Both the position numbers and the translations under genes were made by a program. 64,000 nucleotides of DNA from Prionace glauca. Lineage: Eukaryota > Chordata > Chondrichthyes > Carcharhiniformes > Carcharhinidae. Under the pieces are notes generated by a model that was not told the origin of the DNA, made no database searches, and worked only from the letters and a program-made list of their open reading frames with translations. Each line of letters begins with the position of its first letter. Positions within the stretch are counted from its first letter, which is position 1. Location: positions 40,092,603 through 40,156,602 of the forward strand of contig CM075760.1 of the NCBI GenBank assembly GCA_037974335.1, in the 5' to 3' direction. This document shows, piece after piece, positions 12,535 to 23,504 of this stretch.

Positions 12535-13015
12535 GGGATATGGACGTTGCTGGCCTAGTCAGTATTTGTTGCCTATTCCTCATTGCCTTTAGTAAACTGG
12601 TGGTAAGCTACCTTCTTGAATTGCTGCAGACCCTGTGGTGTAGATACCCATACGGTCCTGTTAACACAGGGAGTTCTAGGATCTCGGTCCTGCGACAGTG
12701 ATGGAAGGATGATATATTTCTACATCAGGTATATGACTGACTTGGAGGGGAATTTATAGGTGATATTCCCTGGTAACTGTTACCCCTGTCCTTGCAAATA
12801 GCAACCCACCGTGTGGCTGCCTAAGGAGCCTTGGTGAGGTTCGGAAGTGAAACTTGTAGATGGTACATAATGATGCTCTGTGTGGTGCAGGGAGTGAGCA
12901 TTTGCAAATGTTATTCCTGTCAAGCCGGCTGCTTTGGCCTGAATGGGATGAAGATTTTTGAATGTTGTTTGAACTGTACCTATTCAAGTAAGTGGAGAGA
13001 ACCATTTTTGTCCCC
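12535..13015 (+). mobile_element. Shark retroelement 'X', copy 1 (LINE/SINE 3' region)
   Basis: The order 'tggtggtaagctaccttcttg', 'aattgctgcagaccctgtgg', 'gacttggaggggaatttata', 'ggctgctttggcctgaatgg' (each with differences from copy to copy) recurs at 21.74-21.95 and 31.64-32.04 kb. I recognise it as a dispersed elasmobranch repeat but cannot name the family. Confidence 0.75.
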
Positions 13016-13261
13016 TAATATGTGTCGTGCAGGTGGTGCACAGGTTTGGGGAGTTAGGGGGAGGGTTACTCACAGCACGCTGAGTTGATATTCCAGCTGG
13101 AGCATGTATATACCCAGCTAACACAGCGATTAGCCAATGGTAACCTCGAAGATGTTGTTAGTTGTTGATTCAGTGTTGCAATATCATTGAGTGACAAGGG
13201 GCAACGGTCAGATTCTCCCTTTTTGGAGGTGGTCATCGCCTGACGCCAATATTACCAATAA

Positions 13262-13345
13262 TTCTCCATTCACAAAAATAAGTAGTAAAAATTCACAAAA
13301 ATAAATAAATAAAAATAAATAAATTCTCAAAAATAAATAATAGTG
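13262..13345 (+). repeat. (AAAT)n-like A-rich tract
   Basis: Imperfect 'aaaataaataaa' units immediately upstream of a CR1 fragment on the same strand. Confidence 0.8.
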
Positions 13346-13908
13346 GGAGGGATTACTATTTCTAGGGGGGAAAGCTGCAGCATGCAGGTCAGAGGGACCT
13401 GGGGTTTCTTGTGCATGAGTCGCAAAAACCCAGTCTGCAGGTGCAGCAGGTGATCAAGAAGGCGAATGGGATGTTAGCCTTTATAGCGATGGGGATAGAA
13501 TATAAAAGCAGGGAGGTCTTGCTGCAACTGTACAGGGTACTGGTGAGGCCGCAGCTGGAGTACTGTGTGCAGTTTTGGTCGCCGCACTTGTGGAAGGATA
13601 TTTTGGCCTTGGAGGGAATGCAGAGGAGGTTCACTAGGCTGATACCAGAGATGAGGGGGTTGGACTATGAAGAGAGGCTGAATTGACTGGGTTTGTACTC
13701 ATTGGAGTTTAGAAGGATGAGGGGGGATCTTACAGAGACGTATGAGATAATGAAGGGGATGGATAGGGGAGAAGTAGAGAGATTCTTCCCGCTCAAAAAG
13801 GACAGCAGGACTAGAGGGGACAGCCTCAAGATAAGGAGGGGGCGGCAGTTTAGAATGGAGTTGAGGAAGAACTTCTTCACTCAAAGGGTGGTGAATCTCT
13901 GGAATTAA
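13346..13908 (+). mobile_element. CR1 LINE fragment, subfamily A
   Basis: Encodes the segment after the RT core, 'VQQVIKKANGMLAFIAMGIE', then 'LEYCVQFWSPHLWKDILALE' and 'FTQRVVNLWN'. It stops abruptly at 13,908, short of the 3' UTR. One TGA at 13,684 falls after 'YEERLN'. Truncated on both sides. Confidence 0.9.
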
Positions 13909-13919
13909 ATTGAATTAAA

Positions 13920-15470
13920 TTGAGATTAAATCCGACCATGGCAGCTGGTGGAATTTGAATTCAATCAATAAATCTTGATTCATACTGATAGCGACGAGAT
14001 AACCCTCTGATTCCCCAATGAAGGACATCTGCCATCCCTACTTGGCCTCAGCAAGGTGTATCTCAAGATGGACCGCCATATATATAACTGGGCAATACCA
14101 CACCACTCAGCTGAAAATAAATTAAATACCGGAAATAAATGTTGTTCTTTCCAGGGACCCCCACGTCCCGTGGAAGAATAAAGTGAAATAAAACACCAGC
14201 CTACATATTTATGCAGTATAAGACATATCACCTCTCTGAATCAACTCTCACAATCTGCCTGTATTTATTTCTATCCATCCATCACAGTGTATTGTTGGGT
14301 TGGAGAGATCATCATTGTTACTAACAAGGTGCCAGAGAATCTGGGTAGCTTTTTTTTCCAATGAAATGGGAAGCATTTATGTAGGTTTACATCTTTAAAA
14401 AATAATAATTAAGTTGCCTCGAGTTGTTGCTGGGCAGATTTGTTTATAAATAGGCTCTATTGACAATGCTAAGAGTTTGAAGTTGACTTGCAGCCAACTG
14501 TTCAGTACTGAGGAAACAGATCTTTGACTTACTGAACAAACACCGTCAGATGCTTCCTGTAAATATCTTGGGGTAGTTGGCAGCAGGTTGGACTGCTGCC
14601 AAATACTGCGTGGGACAGATTAGCGCGAATATGTAAGGATAAAATGGGACTTATCCAGTTATACAATAAATGCTTGATTCCCATAATAAAGACAGGTTTT
14701 TAAATGGTATTCCTTCTAAGCAAATATTTTAAAGGGCTGCACTGTGATTAAACAGTATGGGGAACGAGGAAATTGGCCAGATGCTATTTCATTTGTCTAT
14801 CTTCCAAATAAATGTCCTTCCAACAATTAAAGTTACTTTGTGAGTAACTTCATGACGTGGAAGAAAGAGATTTTGACCTCCCCACCCCCAAAGTCCAATG
14901 AGATCAGTGCAATGGCCCCAAAATGAAAATAATTAAAAGTAAATTAAAATCATACAATTGTCTTGAAAAGTGCGGATACCTGGGATATTCTATGTGTTCT
15001 GCACCTCTTTAAAAAGACAACCTCTCTTATCCCTGATCAGCACTATGTTCTGTTGTCCAGCACAATCTGATTTCGATTATTTAACAGTCGCTCTCATAGC
15101 TGCCAATGAGTGAAGAAACGGCCTGGTTTAGTGGAAGACAAAACATTTATTTTTGTGATATTGTGCAATATGCCACAAAGTCCTAATATCCTGAGTTCCC
15201 ACTACCAGTGAATGTTCTACAGCCGGTGGCCAATAAAATGAGCAGCAATGATTTGGATGTTGACAAAGAACTTTCCTGATCACCGTGTCCATTCGGATTC
15301 TATAAATTCTCTGTCAAAGGTTGATGTCGATGTCATGTTTCCCTGTCAGCTCAATTAATTATAAGTCAACCAGTTTTCTTTCAGTGTTAATTTTCACAGG
15401 ATAAAGGAGCCGTTGGGGAAATCTAACGTATAATATTGCATCACATGAGGATTGTCCTTTTTGAATTAAT
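13920..15470 (+). repeat. Upstream duplicate of the VH 5' flank (copy 1)
   Basis: This block is collinear with 23,505-25,260. Matching landmarks are 'ctgattccccaatg.agga..tctgccatccctac' (14,008 and 23,560), 'ggtgccagagaa' (14,329 and 23,888), and the long stretch at 15,060-15,350 against 24,595-24,905 ('tcatagctgccaatga', 'tgatattgtgcaat'). The offset is about 9.5 kb throughout. Followed by the VH relic, it shows that an ancestral IgH cluster 5' end was duplicated in tandem. No coding content. Confidence 0.85.
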
Positions 15471-15471
15471 T

Positions 15472-15785
15472 TGTGGGTGGCATGGTGACAAATATGTTAG
15501 GGTTTCTGCCTCAAAGCGCTAGGGACCCGGGTTCAACTCCCGGTTTGGGTCTGTCTGTGTGGAGTCTGCATATTCTCCAATTGCCTGCTCATTTACTCAC
15601 ATTGTTCAAGGATATGCCGCTTAGGTTGATCCACGATGATGAATTGTCCAATCGTGTCAGGAGAATTAGCAGGGAATATACGTGGGGTGATGGGGATAGA
15701 CTTAGGTGGGAATGTTGTGGGTTTGGGCCTGATAGGCCAAGAGGCCTTCTTCTGCTCTGTAATGATTCTATGACATGGGCACCTT
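15472..15785 (+). mobile_element. SINE with tRNA-like head
   Basis: Starts 'gtgggtggcatggtgacaaa' (A-box like) and has the B-box-like 'ggttcaactcc' at 15,530-15,540, which is the internal RNA polymerase III promoter of tRNA-derived SINEs. The body ('gtctgtgtggagtctgcata') and the end ('ctgtaatgattctatgac') match the family. It sits between the duplicated flank and the VH relic. Confidence 0.85.
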
Positions 15786-16411
15786 TGACTGTTCAGAATT
15801 TATTGCCGACTTCTTGTCCGAAGGCAGTGAGAGCCAATCACATTGCTGTGGCTCTTGGATCAAACATAGGCCAGACCAGGTAAGGACGGCAGATTCCCTT
15901 CTCTAAAATACATTAGTGAAGCAGGTAGGTTTTTACACAATCGACAATGATATCATGACCATAAGTGGATTCTTATTTCTAGATGTTTTTTTGTACTGAA
16001 TTTAAATCCCACCATCTGTGGTGGTGGGATTCGAAGTCGGGTCCTGAGAACATTAGTTAAGTTTGTGCATTAATTGCCTCGCTATAACATTAGGCCATTT
16101 CTTCCCTCCATATTGTATCCAGTCCCAAATTACAGTGACGGCTACCCACACCTGAAATAAAATCATCCCAGCAATTAGTTACATAAATCGATAATAATTC
16201 TTCAAATGGATTATATTTATGCTGCAATGTGCAAATCAGACTGACGTTTTTACTCTGATAAGGTCATGTCATCTTCTTTATGTCTATTCTCTTGTGAAGG
16301 GGGGTACAGAATTAAGGGACTTGATTTACAATCAAATTGTTTTTTTTCTCTATAACAGAGGCTCAAATATAATTTCACCTTTTGGTCTAGCAGAGACGTT
16401 CCAATGGATCT
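15786..16411. other. Non-genic stretch
   Basis: No gene supported. By position it corresponds to the promoter/leader-exon side of the VH relic, but no leader exon can be read. Confidence 0.4.
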
Positions 16412-16965
16412 CACTCTTTCTGCCTCAGTGTTAGTCTGTCTGTTGAATATTCCAGTGCCAGCAATCAATTCACTGGGAATGATCCTCGGTGTTTTTTGAT
16501 ATATTTTATTTGATTTATTATTATCACACACATTAGTACACAGTCTTGCGCACTATACAGACAGAGCATACCGTGCATAGAGAAGGAAGGGAGAGAGTGA
16601 AGAATATTATGTTGCAGTCATAGCTCGGGTCTAGAAAAATATCAATTTAATGCGAGGTAGATCCATTCAAAAATCTGATTGCAGCTGTAAAGAAATTGTT
16701 TCTGAGTCGGTTTGTAGTGTCCTCAGACTTTGTTTTTACCTAGTCCCTGATGGAAAAAGGTGAGAGAGTGTGCCCGGGATGAGGTGTGTTTTCTTTTCAT
16801 AGCTTTTGTTTAAAGTGTCGAATCGGAGGTTGTGTTGACTCAGCCAGAGGCAGAAACCGGGCATCCCTGAGGCTCCCTGAGACTGAGCTGTAAAGACAAA
16901 GTGTTCAATATGGGCAGCAACTGGATGGTCTGGGTCCGACCCGTCCCTGATAGTGTTTATAGTCT
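16412..16965 (+). pseudogene. IGHV relic with a LINE in its leader intron
   Basis: 16,412-16,502 matches the leader intron of the intact VH ('tgcctcagtgttagtctgtc', 'attccagtgccagcaatcaa' against 25,699-25,780). 16,803-16,965 matches its framework 1 to framework 2: 'gttgtgttgactcagccaga', 'ggctccctgagactgagctg', 'ggtctgggtccgac'. Readable residues include [21 protein letters not shown] and WMVWVR. Between them lies an insertion of about 300 bp. The acceptor AG is gone and homology ends in framework 2, so there is no CDR2, second cysteine or RSS. This is a decayed second VH about 9 kb upstream of the working one, in the same orientation. Confidence 0.88.
16503..16800 (+). mobile_element. LINE 3' fragment inserted in the VH relic
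   Basis: Text such as 'gcgcactatacagacagagc', 'gcataccgtgcatagagaag', 'aatgcgaggtagatccattc' and 'gagtcggtttgtagtgtcct' matches a dispersed shark LINE-derived repeat that I recognise. It separates two parts of the VH relic that are contiguous in the intact gene. I could not identify a clear target-site duplication. Confidence 0.7.
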
Positions 16966-17904
16966 CTCCTTCAGTGTGATAGTCTTGGATCAACCCACAA
17001 TTCCTCCGCCCCAGAGATTCAGAATCAATTTATTCCACCCAAAGACGCTTAAAACAACGTGAAGAGAAATTGATGGACAGTCTCAGGACATCTGGACTCG
17101 AAACGTCAGCTTTTCCCTCTCCTTACAAATATTGCCAGGCCTGCTGAGATTTTCCAGCATTTTCTCTTTGGGTTTGAATTCCAGAATCCACAGAATTGTT
17201 TTTATACTTCAAACAACATCTTCTCTTTGCAAATAACTATAAACCGAGTATTCCTATCTTTCCCCTGTCTGTCCTACACAGACTCCAGTTCCATGTGATG
17301 AAAATAACCCTTCACCACCACTGAAATATCCGAGAAAGCCACCCAGTTGTATTAAAGCGGCAGTGGAAAGTCACCCATCCAGAGGGCAGGTTTCAGCAAG
17401 ATGGTTCACAATCACCAATTAATGTTAACTTTGTCAGTGACGCTCGCATCCAGAAATTCAATAAAATCAGTGCAAATTGCTGCAGATTCCGGAAATCTAA
17501 AACTAAAACAGCAACAGTGCTACTCAGCATCTCAATGGGTATCATCAGAGAGAGAGAACCGGATTTGTATTTAACATCAATGCCAGGATGTAAAATCTCT
17601 TGATATAATTATGAACAGCAAGTCTGTTCTGTCCAATATCCGACCCAAATCCTCATTTCTCAAATAAAATCGCAAATTTGTTGGCCATTTATTACATCCA
17701 GGTTTGTGGGAGTTTGTGGTACGTAACTTACCTGGTCAGTTACAGCATGGGAACAGCGAGTAAATTCAGCAAAGGTACATCAGTGAGTTTTAATAACTTT
17801 GGGGCGACATGAGGTCGGGTAAAATGTTCTATACATTCAAATTCCCCCATAATTTGTAATATTTTGGAATCGCTGAGATTAATGTGAATATAATCACTGC
17901 TCTG
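16966..17904. other. Non-genic stretch with SINE2 pieces
   Basis: 17,095-17,180 is an antisense piece ('ctgctgagattttccagcat') and 17,470-17,560 a diverged sense piece of the same short repeat seen at 22.0-22.5 kb. Nothing else recognised. Confidence 0.5.
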
Positions 17905-18380
17905 CCTGATCATAGAAGCATAAAATCATAGAATCCCTACAGTTCAACATGGTCATTCGGTCCAATAACTCTGCAGCGGGCTCTCCAGCAGAGCATCCTA
18001 CCTAGGCAAGCTTTCATCCGATCCCGGCAACCACACATATTCACAGGCTAATCCCCCGAACCTACACATTATTGGACACTAACAGGAAATTTGGCATAGA
18101 CAATTTACATTGGGCCTGGGAAGGATGCTCTGCCGGATAGCAGACTTGATGAACCAAATGCTCTACTTCTGCACTGTAGCGATTCTATGATTCTAATTTG
18201 CACATCATTGGGCGCGAAGGGGCAATTTATCACAGCCAATCCACCTAACCTGCACATCCTGGGACTGTGGAAGGAAACTGGAGCACTCGGAGGGAACTCA
18301 CATGGATATGGATAGAATGTGAAAACCACACACAGTCACCCAATGTTAGAATCGAACCCGCTTCCCTGTCGCCTGTGAGG
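17905..18380 (-). mobile_element. SINE, antisense, compound copy
   Basis: Begins with the antisense 3' end 'catagaatccctacagttca', continues 'ccccgaacctacaca', then restarts at about 18,190 with 'ggggcaatttatcacagcca', 'ctgggactgtggaaggaaac' and 'aacccgcttccctgtcgcc'. Two overlapping copies seem joined, or one was inserted into another. Confidence 0.8.
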
Positions 18381-18431
18381 GAGCAAAAATAATTGTATCT
18401 CTTCGTGATAACCACATTTTTTATTCTTCCC

Positions 18432-18985
18432 TCGTGTGGGCGCCGCACCTGCGCAAGGATGTTTTGGCCCTGGAGGGAGTGCAGAGGAGGTTTACTCGGC
18501 TGATACCGGAGTTGAGGGGATTGAGCTATGAGGAGAGGCTGAATAAACTAGGCTTGTACTCGTTGGAGTTTAGAAGAATGAGGGGAGATCTCATTGAGAC
18601 GTATAAGATGATGAATGGGATGGATAGGATAGAGGTGGAGAGACTGTTCCCGCTCAAAAAAGACAGTAGGACTAGGAGGCACAGCCTCAAGATAAAGGGG
18701 AGGCGGTTTAGAACAGAGTTGAGGAGGAACTTCTTCACTCAAAGGGTGGTGAATCTCTGGAATTCTCTGCCCGTTGAAGTGGTGGAGGCTGCCTCGCTAA
18801 ATATTTTTAAGAAACGGGTTGATGGGTTTTTGATAAGAGAAGGGATTAAGGGTTATGGGGAGAGGGCGGGAAGGTGGAGCTGAGTCACGACAGATCAGCC
18901 ATGATCTTATTGAATGGCGGGGCAGGCTCGAAGGGCCAGATGGCCTACTCCTGCTCCTATTTCTTATGTTCTTATGTTCTTATGT
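18432..18985 (+). mobile_element. CR1 LINE 3' fragment, subfamily A
   Basis: A 5'-truncated copy with an open frame of 149 codons up to the natural ORF2 stop ('YGERAGRWS'), then the 3' UTR 'acgacagatcagccatgatc' and the tail 'ttatgttcttatgttcttat'. It matches the element at 46 kb almost base for base, so it is young. Confidence 0.95.
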
Positions 18986-19704
18986 GAGTGTGATCACTAT
19001 TTGTGAAAGAATATTTCAGACATCAGATCTGTTTTTTTTATTTAACTTGTCGAGTTTAAACAGATTAAATCCTCAATCAGATTAACATTCAGTGGAATAT
19101 CAGTCTGTTCACAGATACTTTATTAATTGTGACATCAGAACTTTCAGAACTAATTCTGAAATGAAATGTCTTATTTTATTGTAGTTAAGTACAGCCGGAG
19201 TTATGAATGTTCAAAAAGTTCTATTCATATGTTATTTTATTCAGTTTTATTCAACTGTTAAAATTCTTAAAATAAATCGCTATTTTGAGTTGAAACTGAT
19301 CAATAAGTGACGGTTTATCTGGTTTTTCTGTCATGAACATTTCATTGTAAACAGTGAGGTATTTATGTAAATAAATACAAGAATAGCAATTCCAAATTAG
19401 ATTGTTGACTGACAAAAACACAACAAATATTTCCCCACCAACACAGCGCAGAAATAGAGACAATCATGCAAATCAATCAACGGATTCCAGTAATGATTGT
19501 TTTTCAACATTATTTATTCATCAGTTATGTGAGGAAAAATATCATGATGATATCTATGTTCAGAATTAGGAAATAATCCCTCTGATCCCGAAATGTCATG
19601 ACACAGAAAACACAGAACATCTCCTGTGTTTCATCTCTTTCTCTGTCTTTCTCCTGTCTGGTTCTGCGTCTTGTCTCTCCACGATGGTTCATCGTCTTCA
19701 CTCC
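18986..19704. other. Non-genic AT-rich stretch
   Basis: No gene or repeat recognised. Confidence 0.4.
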
Positions 19705-19707
19705 ACA

Positions 19708-19790
19708 GCAAAAGAACATAAGAACGTAAGAAATGGGAGCAGGAGTAGGCCATCTAGCCCCTCGAGCCTGCCCCGGGCTCGAAAAAATCA
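19708..19790 (-). mobile_element. CR1 3' tail, antisense, very short
   Basis: 'aagaacataagaacgtaaga', 'gcaggagtaggccatctagc' and 'gagcctgcccc' are the antisense of the last ~80 bases of CR1 subfamily A. Confidence 0.85.
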
Positions 19791-19924
19791 ATGTTTGCCC
19801 AATGTATTCTCTCAGCCACAGGTACAGGTTTCTAAAAGAATATAATTCAATAAATTGGAATCCATGACTGAGATTTACTCTAAAAGATCTCTTGAGAAAT
19901 CAATGATCTTGAAATGCTTGAAAC

Positions 19925-20560
19925 ATTTTCTTCTGCACCTAACCTCGGTTCCACCTGGTGATAAGGATTCAATGTGGAATCTTTCCCTATATTTAGCCGG
20001 TGTTGTCCCTGTCCTTGGAGTATTTGACTGGACAGAGTAGAGGAATATTTACTCTGCGTCTGAACTCATTGTTCCTGGTTTATGAATGGTTGATATATCT
20101 TTGTCAGGGAAGATTTAATCCGTATCGAATCTCTGCTGTACCTAGCCTGGGTGTGTTTTGTGGAACTGTGTGGACGGCTCTTTCCCCTATACCTAACACT
20201 AATTTAAACCTGCCTCCTGGATCTCGGAAGGAAGAGTGCAGGAGAGATTTTACATAGAAGAGTGTCCATGCTCTTTCTGCCTTAATTTTGTTTGAACAGA
20301 TTTATAGACGGAGTTTCACTCTGTTTATAGACAGTATAATGTTGTAAGAACGTTTGAATTGGATAGTTTAGAGGGAGATTCTCTTTGCATCTCATTCATG
20401 CTATTCCTGATTTAGGAGTTATTAATTTGCCAGTACAGAGGGGATTTTGCATTCTGCAGCGAACCCCATGTTACTCCTGTCCTGTAAGATTTTGATGGGA
20501 GAGTCGGCCGTCTTTACAAATTTCATGGGGATTGAACCAGTATCTTTATATTACAGTAAA
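19925..20560 (+). repeat. Diverged tandem repeat, ~75-bp unit
   Basis: Units containing 'tgtacctgtcctgg.gt.tttga' and 'tttactctg..tctgaac' recur at irregular 70-90-base spacing (about 19,990, 20,060, 20,130, 20,330 and 20,440). I recognise this as a shark tandem repeat. No coding content. Confidence 0.55.
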
Positions 20561-20639
20561 TTTACCCTGTGTTAGCTCGTATTATGAGCCATGCCTTCGT
20601 TTATTTTCCACTGGACCCTAACTCATTCTATCTTGCATG

Positions 20640-20880
20640 TAGAATGTTATGTTGTCTGTCTTTGCACATAGTAAATTGGATATATTATCTGTCTGTACTA
20701 AATTAGACGCTGTCCCTGCTTATATTGTATGTCACTATGTTTCTGTTTATATTAAACGAGACATTGCCTCTGTTTATATTAATTTAGATCTCTCTCTGTT
20801 TGTATCAAAGTCGATGCAATCTTATTTCTGCAATTGTCCATATCCGCGTTTATATTGTATTAGACATGGTCTCAGTTTTT
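20640..20880 (-). repeat. Minisatellite, ~35-bp unit, inverse of the 2.5-3.4 kb field
   Basis: Repeated 'ctgtttatattaa' phrases every ~35 bases (20,720 to 20,870). The reverse complement corresponds to the 'taatataaacagag' unit at 2.5-3.4 kb and at 21.29-21.42 kb. Confidence 0.65.
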
Positions 20881-21734
20881 ACTGCACTGGTCAATGCCAG
20901 TAATGATTAAAGTGGCTGGGAGAACACAATTCTCTGCATCCTTCTGCAAGGACAACCTGTGTGAGGTTTTGGACACTGGAAAAGAAATCTGAAATCTACT
21001 TCTGCTGGCTGCAGTGAAAGTGGATATCAAGTCCTGTGTAGCATTCACTGTCAATGAAGAACAAAAAAACAAAGAAAATTACAGCACAATAAAATACTGG
21101 TGATCCAATACTGCCCGTTTCTGGATCTTGCCTGATAACAATCTTTTTTATCCCAACATATTATCTCTTCTTCTCACAAAACCGTGAAGTAAAACAAACC
21201 TAATTCAAAGAGAGGCATAGTTAGTGCAGGAACAAAATTGCCAAAGTGAAATATATATCGGGTGAGTATCAAATATTACATCACCAGAGAGAATGCCGTG
21301 TGCAATGTAAACTGAGCTCTGGTCTAGCAGAGTATTAACAGAGCCAGGCTGTATTTTAATATAAACAGGGGCCTGGTTCAAGAAAATAGTAATGAGTTAG
21401 TGCCGAGTGCCACGTGGGGATGGTCAATTGCCAAATTCCAATCAGACCCATATCCCGTGAACGAAACATTTTTAAAAATAACATTGTCAAGTGAAATAAA
21501 ACTGAGGCAGTGTCTCGCACAGTTTTACTGATATAGGAACTTCTTAGACATGAACTGAGACAGTGCTGAGTAATTAATGATACGAATAAGGAGAATATAA
21601 AAAAAAGTTCAGAAAGATCGTAATTATTTTCACCAATTACCATCCATTTGCAATTTAATAATTTCATTCACCAGATCTCATTCATATATAATGAGGAATA
21701 TATTTACAGTTACTCTGTGATAAGAAAGCGACGT
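20881..21734. other. Non-genic stretch
   Basis: Includes a few minisatellite units at 21,290-21,420 ('cagagccaggctgtatttta', 'atataaacaggggcctggtt'). No gene recognised. Confidence 0.45.
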
Positions 21735-21950
21735 TGCCTCGGCCCCCATTTATTCCCCATTGCTAATTGCATTCAGTAAGCTGGTGGTGAACCGCCTTAT
21801 TCAATTGCTGCAGAACCTGCAGTGTAGGTACACCAACAGTGCTCTTAGGGAGGGTGTTCCTGGACTCCGACGCAGCGTAAGTAAAGGAGTGGTCCAAGAG
21901 AGGTTTGTGAGTGTCTTGGAGAGGAGTTTACAGCCGGGGTTGTTCCAATT
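21735..21950 (+). mobile_element. Shark retroelement 'X', copy 2
   Basis: 'gctggtggtgaaccgcctta', 'aattgctgcagaacctgcag' and 'agggagggtgttcctggact' match copies at 12.5 and 31.6 kb. Only the 5' part of the shared text remains. Confidence 0.75.
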
Positions 21951-22011
21951 CCCCAGTTATCATCAACTCATACAGATAAACAATTAATTCACCAATTATA
22001 TTCATCAGTTT

Positions 22012-22512
22012 GATAAAAGCAAAATACTGCAGATTCTGGAAACTGAAACAAAAATAATGAATGCTGGAAAATCTCAACGAGTCTGACAGCATCTGTGGAG
22101 AGAGAATAGAGCCAACGTTTCGAGTCAGTGTGGTTTTTTTTGGAAGAAATTGAAGAGGATGATGACATTGAGAAATGATGTGGGTGGACAGGGATTAGGA
22201 TTTTTTTGAGAATATAGTTTCTGATTGGGATGTTGATTAGTTTAGGATGAAGAAGTTTGTTCTGATATTTGGGATCACTCTGTGAATTGATGCAGCTTAT
22301 GTGAGTGTCTCGAAATAGTATCTATTATTTCTGTTATTCCCATCTCACAGGAAATTTATGCAGCTTTTCTAACACGTTGCAGGAAGCAATGATGATCTAT
22401 CCATAGCAGCAGGGATACTCTGCCGAAGGGTCATCCAGATGTGAAACAAAGGCTCTATTCTGTCTCCACAGATGTTACTGAGATTCTCCAGTATTTTCTG
22501 TTTATTTTCGGC
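22012..22512. mobile_element. Short shark repeat (SINE2) in two inverted pieces
   Basis: Sense piece at 22,012-22,145 ('aaatactgcagattctggaa', 'cagcatctgtggagagagaa'), antisense piece at 22,425-22,512 ('ctccacagatgttactgaga', 'ttctccagtattttctgttt'). They face each other across ~280 bp, so the transcript could form a hairpin. Confidence 0.7.
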
Positions 22513-23504
22513 ATTTCGGCATTGATATATAACTGTACTTTGCTTCGTATAATTTATTGATATTAAACTTTATTGACAACACATTGGCTTTTTGACACCA
22601 AGAAATAAAATCTGTCCCAGAATTCAGTGGGGAATGGAATTAATTCAGACCGAGGATATGAACAGCTAACCAGCAGCCTCTGCGCTTCATTGACAAGTCA
22701 CCACCTCATCATCACACAGAAAGTCCTGATACATAGCTGGAGTGTGTGATGGTTTTCAAAGTGATGATATAAATGGAACAACCGGCACTTCATGTGAAGT
22801 TACTGAATCTTTAAATTCCGAATCATTATTACACTGTTTTGGGAAATAATGTTACACTTGTAGTTTTCCAGTGAGCTTCACAAATATTTCTGTTGCTACT
22901 TTATTTACTTTTCACCCTGTTGTCTTCACTAATTTGGGTGAGGGTTTGTTGATTGATTTGTTGTATATGAAAGAAGCAGTATTTTATATAGTACAATCAT
23001 TCCTCCTCAACCAAATCCCGCTCTCTCTTTCTATCCTGGATATGAAGATTCAGCATCAGCAGAGAAATGAACCGTTCCGAACTGCAGGAAAATCTCCCCC
23101 TACTCTTCAAGAGGATCAGCTTGCTAACTCCCGAGAAACTCGGAATGTATTTCACCCAGACACTCTGGAAGGATTGATGGACACACATTGAATAAAGGAG
23201 TTGTTTCAATTTATGAAGTAGTCAAACACAAATATGGAAATGTAGAACAGCATCATTCAGTCCCATTTATCAATGAATCCACCAATCCATTCACTAATTC
23301 CGCAATCAAAATATTCAGGCATCCAACAATCATTCATCCATCAGTCATTCATATGTCATTCATTCCTGTGTCAACACAGTCATACATTTATTGTTTGTGT
23401 AGATGGTGACATCAATTATTTTAATTGATCCAGTGAGCCAGAGGCCCAGGGCAATGATGAGAGGACAGGGATTTAAGTCAGACCCTTCCCGCAGGTAGAT
23501 TTTG
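22513..23504. other. Non-genic stretch
   Basis: Open frames of up to ~106 codons occur but show no signal, domain or conserved motif. Nothing recognised. Confidence 0.4.

Noticed and set aside
15472-15545. tRNA-like A and B boxes
   Set aside because: Part of a SINE; no cloverleaf or acceptor stem can be drawn, so it is not called a tRNA gene.
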